16,750 nt of DNA from Deltaproteobacteria bacterium (GCA_019310195.1 JAFDET010000263.1:1-16750), one strand, 5' to 3'; counted from the first letter of the stretch, positions 1 to 9,436 are shown. Notes: generated by a model not told the origin, from the letters alone. Program-made: numbers and translations.

Positions 1-477
1 GGGCACGAAACGCTTCTCGCCGGACAGCACCGCGCCGTCGCCGTCGGCGCGACCCTCGAGCTGCACGGCCGCAATGCTCGGCGCAGCCGGCGTCTCCTGG
101 GCCGCCAGGGTGCCAATCACGGTGCCGTCGGCCAGCCCCGGCAGCCAGCACGCCTGTTGCTCCGGGCTGCCCGCCTCCAGGAGCGCCGCCGCCGCAACGG
201 TGCTCGAGACCAGCGGCGACGGGAACAGGCTGCGCCCCGTCTCCTCCAGGACCACCACCAGGTCCACCCAGCCCAGGCCGGCGCCACCGTGAGCCTCGGG
301 AATCGTCAGCCCCAGCCAGCCCAGCTCGGCGATCTCCTTCCACTGCTCCCGGGAAAACCCCTCGCCGCCCTCGGCCTCGGTGATGCGGCGCACCTCATCC
401 AGCGGGCAGCTCTGGTCCAGCCACTTGCGCACCTCGCTGCGCAGCAGCTCCTGCTCTTCCGTGAATCCGAAGTCCAT
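1..477 (-). CDS. Acyl-CoA dehydrogenase, N-terminal part (runs off the left edge)
   Basis: Only the first 159 codons are present; the C-terminal catalytic half lies outside the window. Reading the minus strand from the ATG at 477 gives MDFGFTEEQELLRSEVRKWL, then CPLDEVRR, ELGWLGLTIPEAHGGAGLG and a LPGLADGT segment. This is the usual order of the all-alpha N-terminal domain and the start of the beta domain of acyl-CoA dehydrogenases (FAD-dependent alpha,beta-dehydrogenation of acyl-CoA thioesters, cytoplasmic). A GGGGAG ribosome binding site sits five bases before the ATG and supports this start. The sequence is clearly related to the dehydrogenase at 1795-2925 (shared CPLDEVRR and HGGAGLG), so it is probably the same non-canonical subunit type. 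It is transcribed divergently from the gene at 569, with a shared control region between them. Substrate is unknown. The family is certain; subunit type is inference. Confidence 0.9.
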   Translation of the reverse strand, partial: MDFGFTEEQELLRSEVRKWLDQSCPLDEVRRITEAEGGEGFSREQWKEIAELGWLGLTIPEAHGGAGLGWVDLVVVLEETGRSLFPSPLVSSTVAAAALLEAGSPEQQACWLPGLADGTVIGTLAAQETPAAPSIAAVQLEGRADGDGAVLSGEKRFVP

Positions 478-533
478 CGCATCTCCCCGCTCGCGCCCGC
501 TCGCGCCGACTGGAGGCGGGAGTATAGTTAACC

Positions 534-553
534 GACTGACTCGCGAATCAGTC
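534..553. promoter_or_regulatory. Near-perfect 20-base palindrome, candidate operator between divergent dehydrogenase genes
   Basis: The sequence GACTGACTCGCGAATCAGTC matches its own reverse complement at 18 of 20 positions, with GACTGA/TCAGTC half-sites. It lies in the 91-base spacer between divergent genes. Just left of it, AGTATAGT (521-528) offers a -10-like hexamer on both strands: TATAGT on plus and TATACT on minus. A protein bound to the palindrome would cover the plus start region and the minus -35 region. Size and symmetry fit a TetR-family operator, and TetR regulators commonly control acyl-CoA dehydrogenase genes. No regulator gene is visible, so the assignment is inference. Confidence 0.5.
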
Positions 554-568
554 CACGCCGAGGCCCCC

Positions 569-1789
<1,221 letters not shown>

Positions 1790-1794
1790 GGACC

Positions 1795-2925
1795 ATGCAG
1801 GTTCCCAACCTTCCCCGCGATTTCGGCTTCGGCGAAGACCACGAGGTGCTCCGCGACTCGGCGCAGCGCTTCCTGGCCGAGCGCTGCCCCCTGGACGAGG
1901 TGCGCCGCCTGGCCGACGACCCGCTGGGTTACGACCCGGGGCTGTGGAAGGAGATCGCGGGCCTGGGCTGGACGGGCCTGATGGTCGCCGAGAAGCACGG
2001 GGGTGCGGGCCTGGGGGCGCTGCACCTGGCGCTGCTGCTGGAAGAGATGGGCCGGGTGCTGCTGCCTTCGCCGTTCCTGGCCGGCGCCTTGGCAGGCGCA
2101 GCCCTGGGCGCCGCAGGCGACGCCCGCTGGCTGCCCGGCCTGGCGTCGGGCGACCTGCTGGCCACCCTGGCCTTCGCCGAGCCGGACGGCTCGTGGGAGC
2201 CCGGCGACGTGGCCGCCACGGCCGAGCCGGGGAAGAACGGTTTCGTCCTGCGCGGCGCAAAGGCCTACGTGCCCGCCGCAGCGAGTGCGAACCTGGTCGT
2301 GGCGCCCTTCCGCGAGCCCGACGGCGAGATGGCGCTCTTCGCGGTGGAGCTACCCGCCGCGGAAGTCGTCGTGGAGCCGGAGACCGGCGTGGATCCCACG
2401 CGCCGCAGCGGCCGGGTGGTCTTCGACGGCGCGCGAGTCGGCGCCGAGGCGCGGCTGCCGGGGGACGGCGCTGCGGCTCTGGCCGCGGCCTTCCGCCTGG
2501 GCTGGACGGCGCTGGCCGCCGAGGCCGTAGGCGCCGCCGAGTCGACCCTCCTCCTGACCCGGGACTACGCCGTGGACCGATCCCAGTTCGGGCGACAGAT
2601 CGGCTCCTTCCAGGCGGTGAAGCACCCGCTGGTGAACGTGATGATCGCCGTGGAGAGCGCACGCACGCTGACCTATGGGGCCGCGGCCGCCATCGACCAC
2701 GCCGAAGAGAGCTCGGAGGTTTCCGCCCGCATGGCCAAGGCCGCCGCCAGCGACGCCTTCCACTTCGCCGCGAACCGCGCCGTCCAGCTCCACGGCGGGT
2801 ACGGCTTCACCATCGATTGCGACGTGCACCACTTCTTCAAGCGTGCACTCTGGGTCCGCGCGACGCTGGGCGATGCGATCCATCACCGCCGCCACCTGGC
2901 CGATGCGCTGATCGACCCCTCTTAA
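1795..2925 (+). CDS. Acyl-CoA dehydrogenase, partner subunit type
   Basis: A protein of 376 residues starting MQVPNLPRDFGFGEDHEVL, with GAGGA of a ribosome site just ahead of the ATG and overlapping the end of the previous gene. It has the alpha-domain HGGAGLG segment, a reduced middle domain without the FSEPGAGSD signature of its neighbour, and the C-terminal family signature QLHGGYGF at 331-338 followed by DVHHFFKRA. It lacks the GGTSEIQ-type FAD loop at the C-terminus. This division of motifs between two adjacent genes is the pattern seen in heterotetrameric actinobacterial enzymes such as FadE28-FadE29, where flavin and active site are shared across the subunit interface. The same organisation here is inferred, not shown. 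It could also work as a homomer. The gene ends in TAA 65 bases before the lipoprotein gene. Confidence 0.9.
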   Translation: MQVPNLPRDFGFGEDHEVLRDSAQRFLAERCPLDEVRRLADDPLGYDPGLWKEIAGLGWTGLMVAEKHGGAGLGALHLALLLEEMGRVLLPSPFLAGALAGAALGAAGDARWLPGLASGDLLATLAFAEPDGSWEPGDVAATAEPGKNGFVLRGAKAYVPAAASANLVVAPFREPDGEMALFAVELPAAEVVVEPETGVDPTRRSGRVVFDGARVGAEARLPGDGAAALAAAFRLGWTALAAEAVGAAESTLLLTRDYAVDRSQFGRQIGSFQAVKHPLVNVMIAVESARTLTYGAAAAIDHAEESSEVSARMAKAAASDAFHFAANRAVQLHGGYGFTIDCDVHHFFKRALWVRATLGDAIHHRRHLADALIDPS

Positions 2926-2990
2926 TGAAGCCTTAGGGTTGCCCATTCGCCCGGTTGGACCCCGGCCCCCAGTCGGTTACCCGTCTGGCA

Positions 2991-3872
2991 ATGCATTCGC
3001 TCGCGATCGCGCTCACGCTCCTGGCCGTCGCCGCCGTCGGCTGCGACGAGATCTCCCGAACGCCCAACACCGAGCGTGGCGAGGCGCCGAAGAGCCGCGT
3101 GGAGCAGATCCCGGGCTTCGTCGTGTGGGAGTCGAACCGCAGCGGCCACTGGCGGATCTGGATGCGCCAGCTGGATGGATCCGGGCTACGCCAGCTGACT
3201 CCCGAGGAAGAGGGCCGCGAGCACTTCGCCCCCCACCTCTCCCCGGACGGGCGGCATCTGGTCTATCTGAGCCAACGCACGGGCACCTCCACCTACCGGA
3301 TGTGGGAGAACTCGGACTCGGTCCTGCGCCTGCGCCGGATCGCGGACGGACACGACGAGCCGCTGGTCAAAGGAGCCCGTTCCTATCGAGAGGATCGCGT
3401 CGCCGTGTGGATCGACTCGCGCGAGGTGATCTACATCGCCTCCGACGGCACCACCCGGAGCATCGACATCCTGAGCGGGAAGCAGCGGGTGATCCAGCGC
3501 AAGAAGCAGGCGCAACACGGGTACCTGACGGACCCGACCCTCACCTGGGCCACCACCGGGAGGCCCGGCTTCGCACGCCTCAACCGGCGCGCCCGGCGCG
3601 TGGCGCCCGCCCGCATCCTTTCCGGCTGCCAGCCGTACTTCTCCCGCGACGGACGGTTCGCTTTCTGGGTGAACAAGCAGGGCGGTCCGATCCGGCGGGT
3701 CGATCTCCGCACCTCCGAAACCACCGACATGGTGCCGCGCAAGGACCCGAGGCTTCCCAAGGGGTTCCGCTACGTCTACTTCCCCATGATCTCGGCGGGT
3801 CAGGCGGCGACCACCACCACTTCCGCGCCGACTACGAGATCTTCGTCGCGCCCATCGATCCGGAGACGCTGA
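2991..3872 (+). CDS. Large surface lipoprotein, 5' part (propeller-like domain; frameshifted near 3797)
   Basis: Starts MHSLAIALTLLAVAAVGC, a signal peptide ending in a lipobox-like AVGC, so the mature protein should be acylated on Cys18 and face the periplasm or cell surface. Residues about 40-265 resemble a TolB/PD40 beta-propeller: WESNRSGHWRIWMRQLDG, HLSPDGRHLVYLSQRTG and PYFSRDGRFAFWV are typical blades. True coding stops at the GGG run 3797-3799; bases from about 3800 to 3872 are read out of frame. The protein continues in another frame (GGDHHHFRADYEIFVAPIDP) to 5434. Adding one G to the run restores a single protein of about 814 residues. The ATG at 2991 was preferred to the TTG at 2955 because it places the signal peptide at the N-terminus. 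It is the first gene of the acetylation operon; its role there is unknown. Confidence 0.75.
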   Translation: MHSLAIALTLLAVAAVGCDEISRTPNTERGEAPKSRVEQIPGFVVWESNRSGHWRIWMRQLDGSGLRQLTPEEEGREHFAPHLSPDGRHLVYLSQRTGTSTYRMWENSDSVLRLRRIADGHDEPLVKGARSYREDRVAVWIDSREVIYIASDGTTRSIDILSGKQRVIQRKKQAQHGYLTDPTLTWATTGRPGFARLNRRARRVAPARILSGCQPYFSRDGRFAFWVNKQGGPIRRVDLRTSETTDMVPRKDPRLPKGFRYVYFPMISAGQAATTTTSAPTTRSSSRPSIRRR

Positions 3873-5434
3873 TGCTCAGCGGCCCCCCGGTCCGCTACTC
3901 GTTCGACCCGGGCACCGACCGCTTCCCCGACGTGTTCGAGAGCGGGGCAGAGCTGGGTCGACACCGCGGCGAGGCTCCCTATGCACTGCGGCTGCGAGCG
4001 CCCGACGACGACGACGCCTGGAGCTGGGACTTCGGAGACGGGGCCACCGCCACCGGCAAGACGGGAAAGCACACCTACCCGGAGGCCGGAATCTACGCGG
4101 TGACGGCACGCCGCGGCGATGCGGTGCTGGCGGGCGCGGTGCGGGTGGATCCCGGCGGACCGCCTCGCCCGCTGCGGGCCACCGTCGGCTTCAACCATCA
4201 CCAGGTCCGCGTGCACTTCGACGAGCCGGTGGTCATCGACGACGCCCGCTTCCACTTCGAACGTCTCGGACCCGCGGGCCTGGCCCGGCTGGAGCCGGGA
4301 AGCCAGATCGTGGTGGTTCGCACCCCGCGACCCATCGACCAGGCCGATACGCTGGTCATCGAAGGTGTTCGCGACACCGCCCTGGAACCCAATCGTCTGG
4401 AGCGGGCACGCCTGCGCGTCGAGCCCCACGACTGGCCCAGCCGCCTGGACGCCATGACCCTGGCCTGGTCCACCGGAGACCGGCAGGTCATCATCCTCGA
4501 TCGAGAGACCGGGCTCGAGCGGTCGGACGAGGCGGTGGCCCACGGCCGCGCCCGGCTCGACCACCACTATCGTATGGACGTGTCGGGCGGCCGCTTCGAG
4601 ATCCACGGCCAGAGCGACCTGGGGAAGGGCCTCTACGACGCGTTCGCCCTGGAGCTGACTCTGGAGCCGGATCGGCTCGAAGCCGCAGCGCCCGGCGTCG
4701 TGGCCGGCATGGGACAGCGCGACGACCGAATCAACTTCCTGGTTCTCCAGGAGGGCTCGACGCTGGTGCTGCAGCTCCGCACCTCGGATACACCGGAATC
4801 CGGTGTACGCATCCCGCTGGGCCAACTGAACGGACCCGGCCCCCACCACCTGATCGTGACCTACGCAGCCGGCAAGCTGGCTGCCTATCTCGACGGCGAG
4901 CCGATGGCCGTCGAGACACCGGTAACCGGGACGCTCCAGGTCTGGAGCGACGGGCTGCCCCTGGTGATCGGCGCCGCGCGTGGAGGCGATCGGCCGTGGC
5001 ACGGAGTCGTCGAGGGCGTCGCGCTCTACGGCCACTTCGTTTCTCCCGACGAGGCGCGACGCAACGCGGTCGGTTACGCGGAGCGACGCGAACAGCGCAA
5101 CGCGGTCGATGCGCTGCGCGTGGTGGTGCGCCGCCGGGCGCTGTCCCGCACGCCCACGCCCGAGGAGATCACGCCGTATCGCGAGGGCCTGGTGGTGCAC
5201 GAGTACGACGTGCTGGACGTGCGGCGGGGAGAGCTGGGCGAGGACAGGATCCGCGTGGCCCACTACGCCGTGCAGGGCGGCGTCGCCCGCGGCATCGCGG
5301 GCCCGGGCATCGACCCCATCGTCGAGCTGGACCTGGAGTCCTTCGACGAGAATCCCCAGGTCCAGGACATCTACCAGGCGGACGACCTGGAGCTGGACCT
5401 CGACGTGCCGCTCTACCTCGACGTCGGCCCCTGA
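3800..5434 (+). CDS. Large surface lipoprotein, 3' part (PKD, LamG-like and unknown C-terminal domains)
   Basis: This continues the gene begun at 2991 after a one-base frameshift. If it is expressed separately, the first ATG is at 3872, sharing one base with the TGA of the upstream frame. Numbering on the repaired protein: a PKD domain at about 340-390 with the core WSWDFGDG and HTYPEAGIYAVTARRGD; a linker with an immunoglobulin-like segment (FNHHQVRVHFDEPVVIDD); a concanavalin A/LamG-like jelly roll at about 525-700, where GPHHLIVTYAAGKLAAYLDG is the diagnostic strand pair; and a 110-residue acidic C-terminal domain (HEYDVLDVRRGELGEDRIRV, ending LYLDVGP) that I do not recognise. PKD and LamG folds bind glycans or proteins outside the cell, so binding the polysaccharide acetylated by the downstream enzymes is a reasonable but unproven role. 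The stop lies 18 bases before the MBOAT gene. Confidence 0.75.
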   Translation, partial: SGGDHHHFRADYEIFVAPIDPETLMLSGPPVRYSFDPGTDRFPDVFESGAELGRHRGEAPYALRLRAPDDDDAWSWDFGDGATATGKTGKHTYPEAGIYAVTARRGDAVLAGAVRVDPGGPPRPLRATVGFNHHQVRVHFDEPVVIDDARFHFERLGPAGLARLEPGSQIVVVRTPRPIDQADTLVIEGVRDTALEPNRLERARLRVEPHDWPSRLDAMTLAWSTGDRQVIILDRETGLERSDEAVAHGRARLDHHYRMDVSGGRFEIHGQSDLGKGLYDAFALELTLEPDRLEAAAPGVVAGMGQRDDRINFLVLQEGSTLVLQLRTSDTPESGVRIPLGQLNGPGPHHLIVTYAAGKLAAYLDGEPMAVETPVTGTLQVWSDGLPLVIGAARGGDRPWHGVVEGVALYGHFVSPDEARRNAVGYAERREQRNAVDALRVVVRRRALSRTPTPEEITPYREGLVVHEYDVLDVRRGELGEDRIRVAHYAVQGGVARGIAGPGIDPIVELDLESFDENPQVQDIYQADDLELDLDVPLYLDVGP

Positions 5435-5452
5435 CGGGAGCGGCTAGCCGCC

Positions 5453-6871
5453 ATGGTCTTCAGCTCCCAGATCTTCCTGTTCGTCTTTCTGCCGCTGGCG
5501 CTGCTGCTGTGCGCCGCGACGCAGCGGGGCCCCCGCGGCTTGGCCAACGGCACGCTCGCCGCCCTGTCCTACCTGTTCTACGGCTGGTCCAATCCGCCCT
5601 TCGTCCTGCTGATGCTCTTCTCGACGCTGGTGGACTACGGCTGCGGGCACTGGCTGGCCCGGACGAGCGCCTCGCGCCAGCGCCGCGCCGCGGTGACGCT
5701 CTCCATCGTCACGAACCTCTCGCTCCTCGGCTTCTTCAAGTACTTCAACCTCGGCGTGGAGGGCTACAACGGCCTCATGGACCTGCTCGGCCTGGGCCAT
5801 CTGGCCTGGCGCGAAGTGCTGCGCGTGACGCTTCCCCTGGGCATCAGCTTCTACACGTTCCAGTCCATGAGCTACACGATCGACATCTACCGGGGCCATG
5901 CGCAGCCCGCCCGGAGCTTCGTCGACTTCGCCTGCTACGTCTCGCTCTTCTCCCAGCTCGTCGCCGGACCCATCCTGCGCTTCACGGAGGTGGCGGATCA
6001 GCTCGGTTCCCGGGCCTACGACGCCACGAAGTTCGCACGCGGCGTTGCCATGCTGAGCCTGGGACTGGCCAAGAAGGTCCTGCTGGCCAACCCGTGCGGC
6101 TTGATTGCCGACACCTGCTTCGGGGCCGAGGCGCCCCACACCCTGGACGCCTGGATCGGAGTCCTCGCCTACTCGTTCCAGATCTACTTCGACTTCTCCG
6201 GCTACTCGGACATGGCCATTGGACTCGGCCTGCTGCTGGGCTTCACCTTCCCCAAGAACTTCGACGCGCCCTACCGCAGCGCTTCGATCTCCGAGTTCTG
6301 GCGACGCTGGCACATCTCGCTCTCGGGCTTTCTGCGCGACTACCTCTACGTGCCCCTGGGCGGGAGCCGGCGCGGCCCCCGGCGGACGTACGTGAACCTG
6401 ATGCTGGTCATGCTGCTGGGCGGTCTCTGGCACGGCGCCGCGCCGACCTTCGTGATCTGGGGCGCGCTGCACGGTGTCGCCTTGGCCACGGAGCGCGCCC
6501 TCGGCGGCCGGCCGCTCTACGCAGGCCTGCCCCGTCCCGTCCAGATCGCGCTCACCTTCGCGCTGGTCAGCGTGGCCTGGGTCTTCTTCCGCGCGCCGGA
6601 CCTGGCGTCGGCAGGCGACTACCTCGCGCGCATGGCGGGCCTGGGCGAAGCGGGACCCGCCGCCGTTCTGGCGGGCGGCGTGATCTACCAGCCCTACACC
6701 CTGGCCACGCTGGCCGCGGCGGCCGCCATCACCTGGGGCGGACGCACCAGCTGGGACTGGACGCGAACCCTGTCGCCCGTGCGCGCGGCGGCCTGCCTGG
6801 GCGCTTTCGCTGCGGCCTGCGCCGTGCTCTTCACACAATCCTACAACCCCTTCATCTACTTCATCTTCTGA
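5453..6871 (+). CDS. AlgI-type MBOAT membrane O-acyltransferase
   Basis: A polytopic membrane protein of 472 residues, the normal AlgI length. It opens with MVFSSQIFLFVFLPL and SYLFYGW, and continues with LGFFKYFN, LPLGISFYTFQSMSYTIDIYRG, FDFSGYSDMAIGLGLLLGF and EFWRRWHISLSGFLRDYLY, all family hallmarks. The conserved histidine of GGLWHGA is His327, followed by His340 in GALHG. These proteins move an acetyl group from a cytoplasmic donor across the inner membrane for O-acetylation of extracellular polysaccharide or wall polymers, with a periplasmic SGNH protein completing transfer. Its stop overlaps the next start (TGATG at 6869-6873), so translation is coupled to the SGNH protein, which supports a shared job. 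A 12-base perfect palindrome (5440-5451) just before the start could mask the ribosome site. The polymer substrate cannot be read from the sequence. Confidence 0.95.
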   Translation: MVFSSQIFLFVFLPLALLLCAATQRGPRGLANGTLAALSYLFYGWSNPPFVLLMLFSTLVDYGCGHWLARTSASRQRRAAVTLSIVTNLSLLGFFKYFNLGVEGYNGLMDLLGLGHLAWREVLRVTLPLGISFYTFQSMSYTIDIYRGHAQPARSFVDFACYVSLFSQLVAGPILRFTEVADQLGSRAYDATKFARGVAMLSLGLAKKVLLANPCGLIADTCFGAEAPHTLDAWIGVLAYSFQIYFDFSGYSDMAIGLGLLLGFTFPKNFDAPYRSASISEFWRRWHISLSGFLRDYLYVPLGGSRRGPRRTYVNLMLVMLLGGLWHGAAPTFVIWGALHGVALATERALGGRPLYAGLPRPVQIALTFALVSVAWVFFRAPDLASAGDYLARMAGLGEAGPAAVLAGGVIYQPYTLATLAAAAAITWGGRTSWDWTRTLSPVRAAACLGAFAAACAVLFTQSYNPFIYFIF

Positions 6872-8393
6872 TGTCACGACGGCAGATCGAACGAGAGCAG
6901 GAAGCGCGGCGCGAGCTGGGACACACCCAGGTGAGCCCGGCCACGGCGCGATCTCTCGGGTCCGCGTTCCTGTTGCTGGTGTTCGGCGGCGCCCTGGCCC
7001 AGCTGGGGCTGGGCGACCTGGCCGCGCCCTGGTCGGCACTCGTTGCACGCACCCCCGACGCCTGCACCCTGCGCGCGGTCGAACGCGACTTCGATCTCGG
7101 CGCGGGCCTCGCCGCCCGCTGGCGACCCGCCGTGCAAGCCGGCCTGGTGCGGGCGGGCGCCGGCAATGCGAGCGCCTACGTGGGGCGCGACGGCTGGCTC
7201 TTCCACCGCGCCTCCGTCGACGCCGCGCTGGGTGGCGGCTTCCTGGATCCGCGGGTGCAGACGCATCGGGTGCGCGACGCCGCGGCGTGCGACCCGGTTC
7301 CCCACCCCGACCCGCTCCAGGCGGTGGTGGAATGGCACGAGGCGCTGGCCCGCCGTAGCGTCCGGCTCGTGATCCTGCCGGTCCCGGCCAAGGCCGAGAT
7401 CCAGCCCGAGCAGCTGGCCGGCCCGCGCGCCGCTGCCGCGCGGGTTCGCAACGCATCCTACGACGGCTTCGTCGACGCGCTGCGCGAACGCGGCGTGCAC
7501 GTCTTCGAACCCCATGAGATCCTGCGCGCGACGGCCCGGAGTGCGGGCGGCCCGGCCTACCTCGCCACGGACACCCATTGGCACCCGCGTGCCATGGAGG
7601 CCGTCGCGGAATCCCTGGCCGAGCGGATCCGGGGCGAGCTTCCGCTCGGCTCTCGCGCAGTGGCGTTCGAACGCGAACGCCGGCTAATCCGGCGCCGCGG
7701 CGACATCGCAGCGCTCCTCGACCTGGATGGGCCGCTGGAGACCGTGGAAGTCCGGCCGGTTCATCCGTCGCCGACAGCACGCCGCCCGGCGCCGGTCATC
7801 GTCCTGGGCGATAGCTACACCAACATCTACGCCAGCCCGGAGGCGTTCGCCGGCGCGGATGATGCCGACGGCGTCGGGTGGGGCGCCGACGCGGGCCTCG
7901 CGGAGCAGCTGGCCTTCCACCTGGGAGCACCGGTCGAGCGGATCGCACTCAACGACGACGGGGCGTTCGCTTCGCGGCTCGAGCTGGCACGCCGGGCGCG
8001 GGCAGCCCGACGGGCCGGCCGCGATCTTTTCGACGGCGTCAGCGTCGTGGTCTGGCAGTTCGCGACCCGCGAGCTCTCGCTCGGCGACTGGCGGCGCATC
8101 GACCTGGACGCGGCGGAAGCGGCCGGCGCGAGAACCGAGGGCAGCCTGCCGGGCGCGCGCCGGATTCGAGCGCGCGTGATTTCTCGCGCAGCGCTGCCGG
8201 AACCCGGCGGGCCGTACCCCGACGCGCTGGTGGCACTGCGCATCGGCGACGTCGACCCGGCGACCAGGTGGAGCTCCGGGTGTGGGACTTCGAGGACCAG
8301 ACCGTGGCCGAGCGATATTCGACGTTGCGCCGCACCGAGCTGGACGATCCCGACGCGCTGCTGCTCCCGGCCTGGTTCGGGGAGCTGCAGTGA
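6871..8393 (+). CDS. AlgX/AlgJ-like SGNH-fold acetyltransferase partner (frameshifted at 8257-8261)
   Basis: A short N-terminal membrane anchor (about residues 27-50, SLGSAFLLLVFGGAL) precedes a periplasmic domain with the AlgX/AlgJ features: GRDGWLF near 105, LVILPVPAKAEI, the DTHW motif with Asp234 and His236, and VIVLGDSYTN with the nucleophile Ser315. The three residues match the Asp/His/Ser triad of AlgX. The frame from 6871 is intact to about 8259. From there the family-like ending (VELRVWDFEDQTVAERY to FGELQ) is in another frame and stops at 8393. One G added to CCGG at 8257-8260 gives a continuous protein of about 507 residues. As written, the first frame runs open to 9456, but that tail is a shadow of the next gene. 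Start and stop overlap both neighbours, so MBOAT and the two SGNH proteins form one translational unit. Confidence 0.85.
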
Positions 8394-9403
8394 GACGCCT
8401 CACGGTCGCCATCCTCGCCCTGGCCCTGATCGGCGCCACGACGGGAACGTCCGACTGGCGCGGCGTCTTCGCCCGGCTGGCGGCGACCGCCGACGACGAT
8501 CCCTCCGGCGTGCTGCGCGGCCGCGACGGCTGGCTTTTTCTCGGCTCGGAGCTGCGCCACCTCTCGCTGGAGCGTTTCTGGGGCGAGCAGGCCGCCGCGG
8601 TGAGCCGCTCGCGCCGCCCGGAGTGGGCGGATCCACGCGCAGCGATCCTGGACGTCAAACAGCAGCTCGACGCGCGCGGCATCCGGCTTCTCTTCGTGCC
8701 CGTCCCGCCCAAGGCAGCGGTCCACGCGGCGCACCTGCCGCTGGACGCCGCAGCGCCCGCCGGGCGCGCCGACGCCCCGGACGCGACCTTCTACGCCGAC
8801 CTCGAGGCGCAGGGCGTCGGCGTGCTCGACCTGGAGCCCGAGCTGGCGCGCCTGCAAGAGCCCGCCTTCTGCCGGCAGGACACCCACTGGTGCGCCCCGG
8901 GCATCCAGCGGGCCGCGAGCCGCATCGCCGAGACGCTGCGTTCGCGCGGCTGGGTCGGCGACCGCGACCCGGATCCCTTCGAGATCGAAGCGCGCGACAT
9001 CACCATCACCGGAGACCTCTGGACCCTGCTCGGCGATGCCTCGCTGGCGAAGGAACGCGTGCGGATCGGCGTAGTGGGGCGCCGCGAAGGCGCGGCCCTG
9101 ACGCCGGTGAAACCCGACCCCGAGAGCCCCGTGCTGCTGCTCGGCGACAGCCACAACCTGGTATTCCACGCGGGTGGCGACCTGCACGCCCGCGGCGCCG
9201 GCTTGCCCGACCACCTGGCCCGCGAGCTGGGCTTCGCAGTCGACGTAGTGGCCGTACGCGGCTCGGGCGCGACACCGGCCCGCATGAATCTGCTGCGCCG
9301 AAAGGACGCGCTCACCCACAAGCGCGTCGTCGTGTGGTGCCTGGCCGCACGCGAGCTGAGCGAGTCCGCCGGAGGATGGCGACCGCTACCGGTCGCACGC
9401 TGA
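8390..9403 (+). CDS. Second AlgX/AlgJ-like SGNH-fold protein
   Basis: A protein of 337 residues. The GTG start at 8390 overlaps the preceding TGA in the sequence GTGA, and was chosen because the signal-anchor (VRRLTVAILALALIGATTG) begins there. Features in order: GRDGWLFLGSELRHL at about 44-58, LLFVPVPPKAAVHA, QDTHW with Asp164 and His166, VLLLGDSHN with Ser254, and a final VVVWCLAARELSE strand. These are the catalytic and structural motifs of AlgJ/AlgX-type O-acetyltransferases, which act in the periplasm with an MBOAT partner. It is a distant paralogue of the preceding protein, so the operon has two acceptor-side enzymes, as alginate systems do with AlgJ and AlgX. They may acetylate different positions or act in sequence; that is inference. 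Confidence 0.9.
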   Translation: MRRLTVAILALALIGATTGTSDWRGVFARLAATADDDPSGVLRGRDGWLFLGSELRHLSLERFWGEQAAAVSRSRRPEWADPRAAILDVKQQLDARGIRLLFVPVPPKAAVHAAHLPLDAAAPAGRADAPDATFYADLEAQGVGVLDLEPELARLQEPAFCRQDTHWCAPGIQRAASRIAETLRSRGWVGDRDPDPFEIEARDITITGDLWTLLGDASLAKERVRIGVVGRREGAALTPVKPDPESPVLLLGDSHNLVFHAGGDLHARGAGLPDHLARELGFAVDVVAVRGSGATPARMNLLRRKDALTHKRVVVWCLAARELSESAGGWRPLPVAR

Positions 9404-9412
9404 GCGCACGCG

Positions 9413-9436
9413 GTGTTGGGCGAGCTCACCCAACAC
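9413..9436. promoter_or_regulatory. 24-base near-perfect palindrome after the acetylation operon
   Basis: Arms GTGTTGGG and CCCAACAC flank CGAGCTCA; 22 of 24 positions match the reverse complement. It starts ten bases after the last operon stop and about 75 bases before the next start. It could form a terminator hairpin, but no T run follows, so an operator for the His-rich protein gene or a factor-assisted terminator are equally possible. Confidence 0.45.

Noticed and set aside
3795..3803. Programmed -1 frameshift in the lipoprotein gene
   Set aside because: No slippery heptamer of the X XXY YYZ type and no convincing downstream stem. A missing G explains it more simply, and the same kind of event occurs at 8257.
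5444..7780. Long minus-strand open frame opposite the MBOAT and SGNH genes
   Set aside because: High GC keeps antisense frames open. It has no domain motifs, while the plus strand carries clear family signatures.
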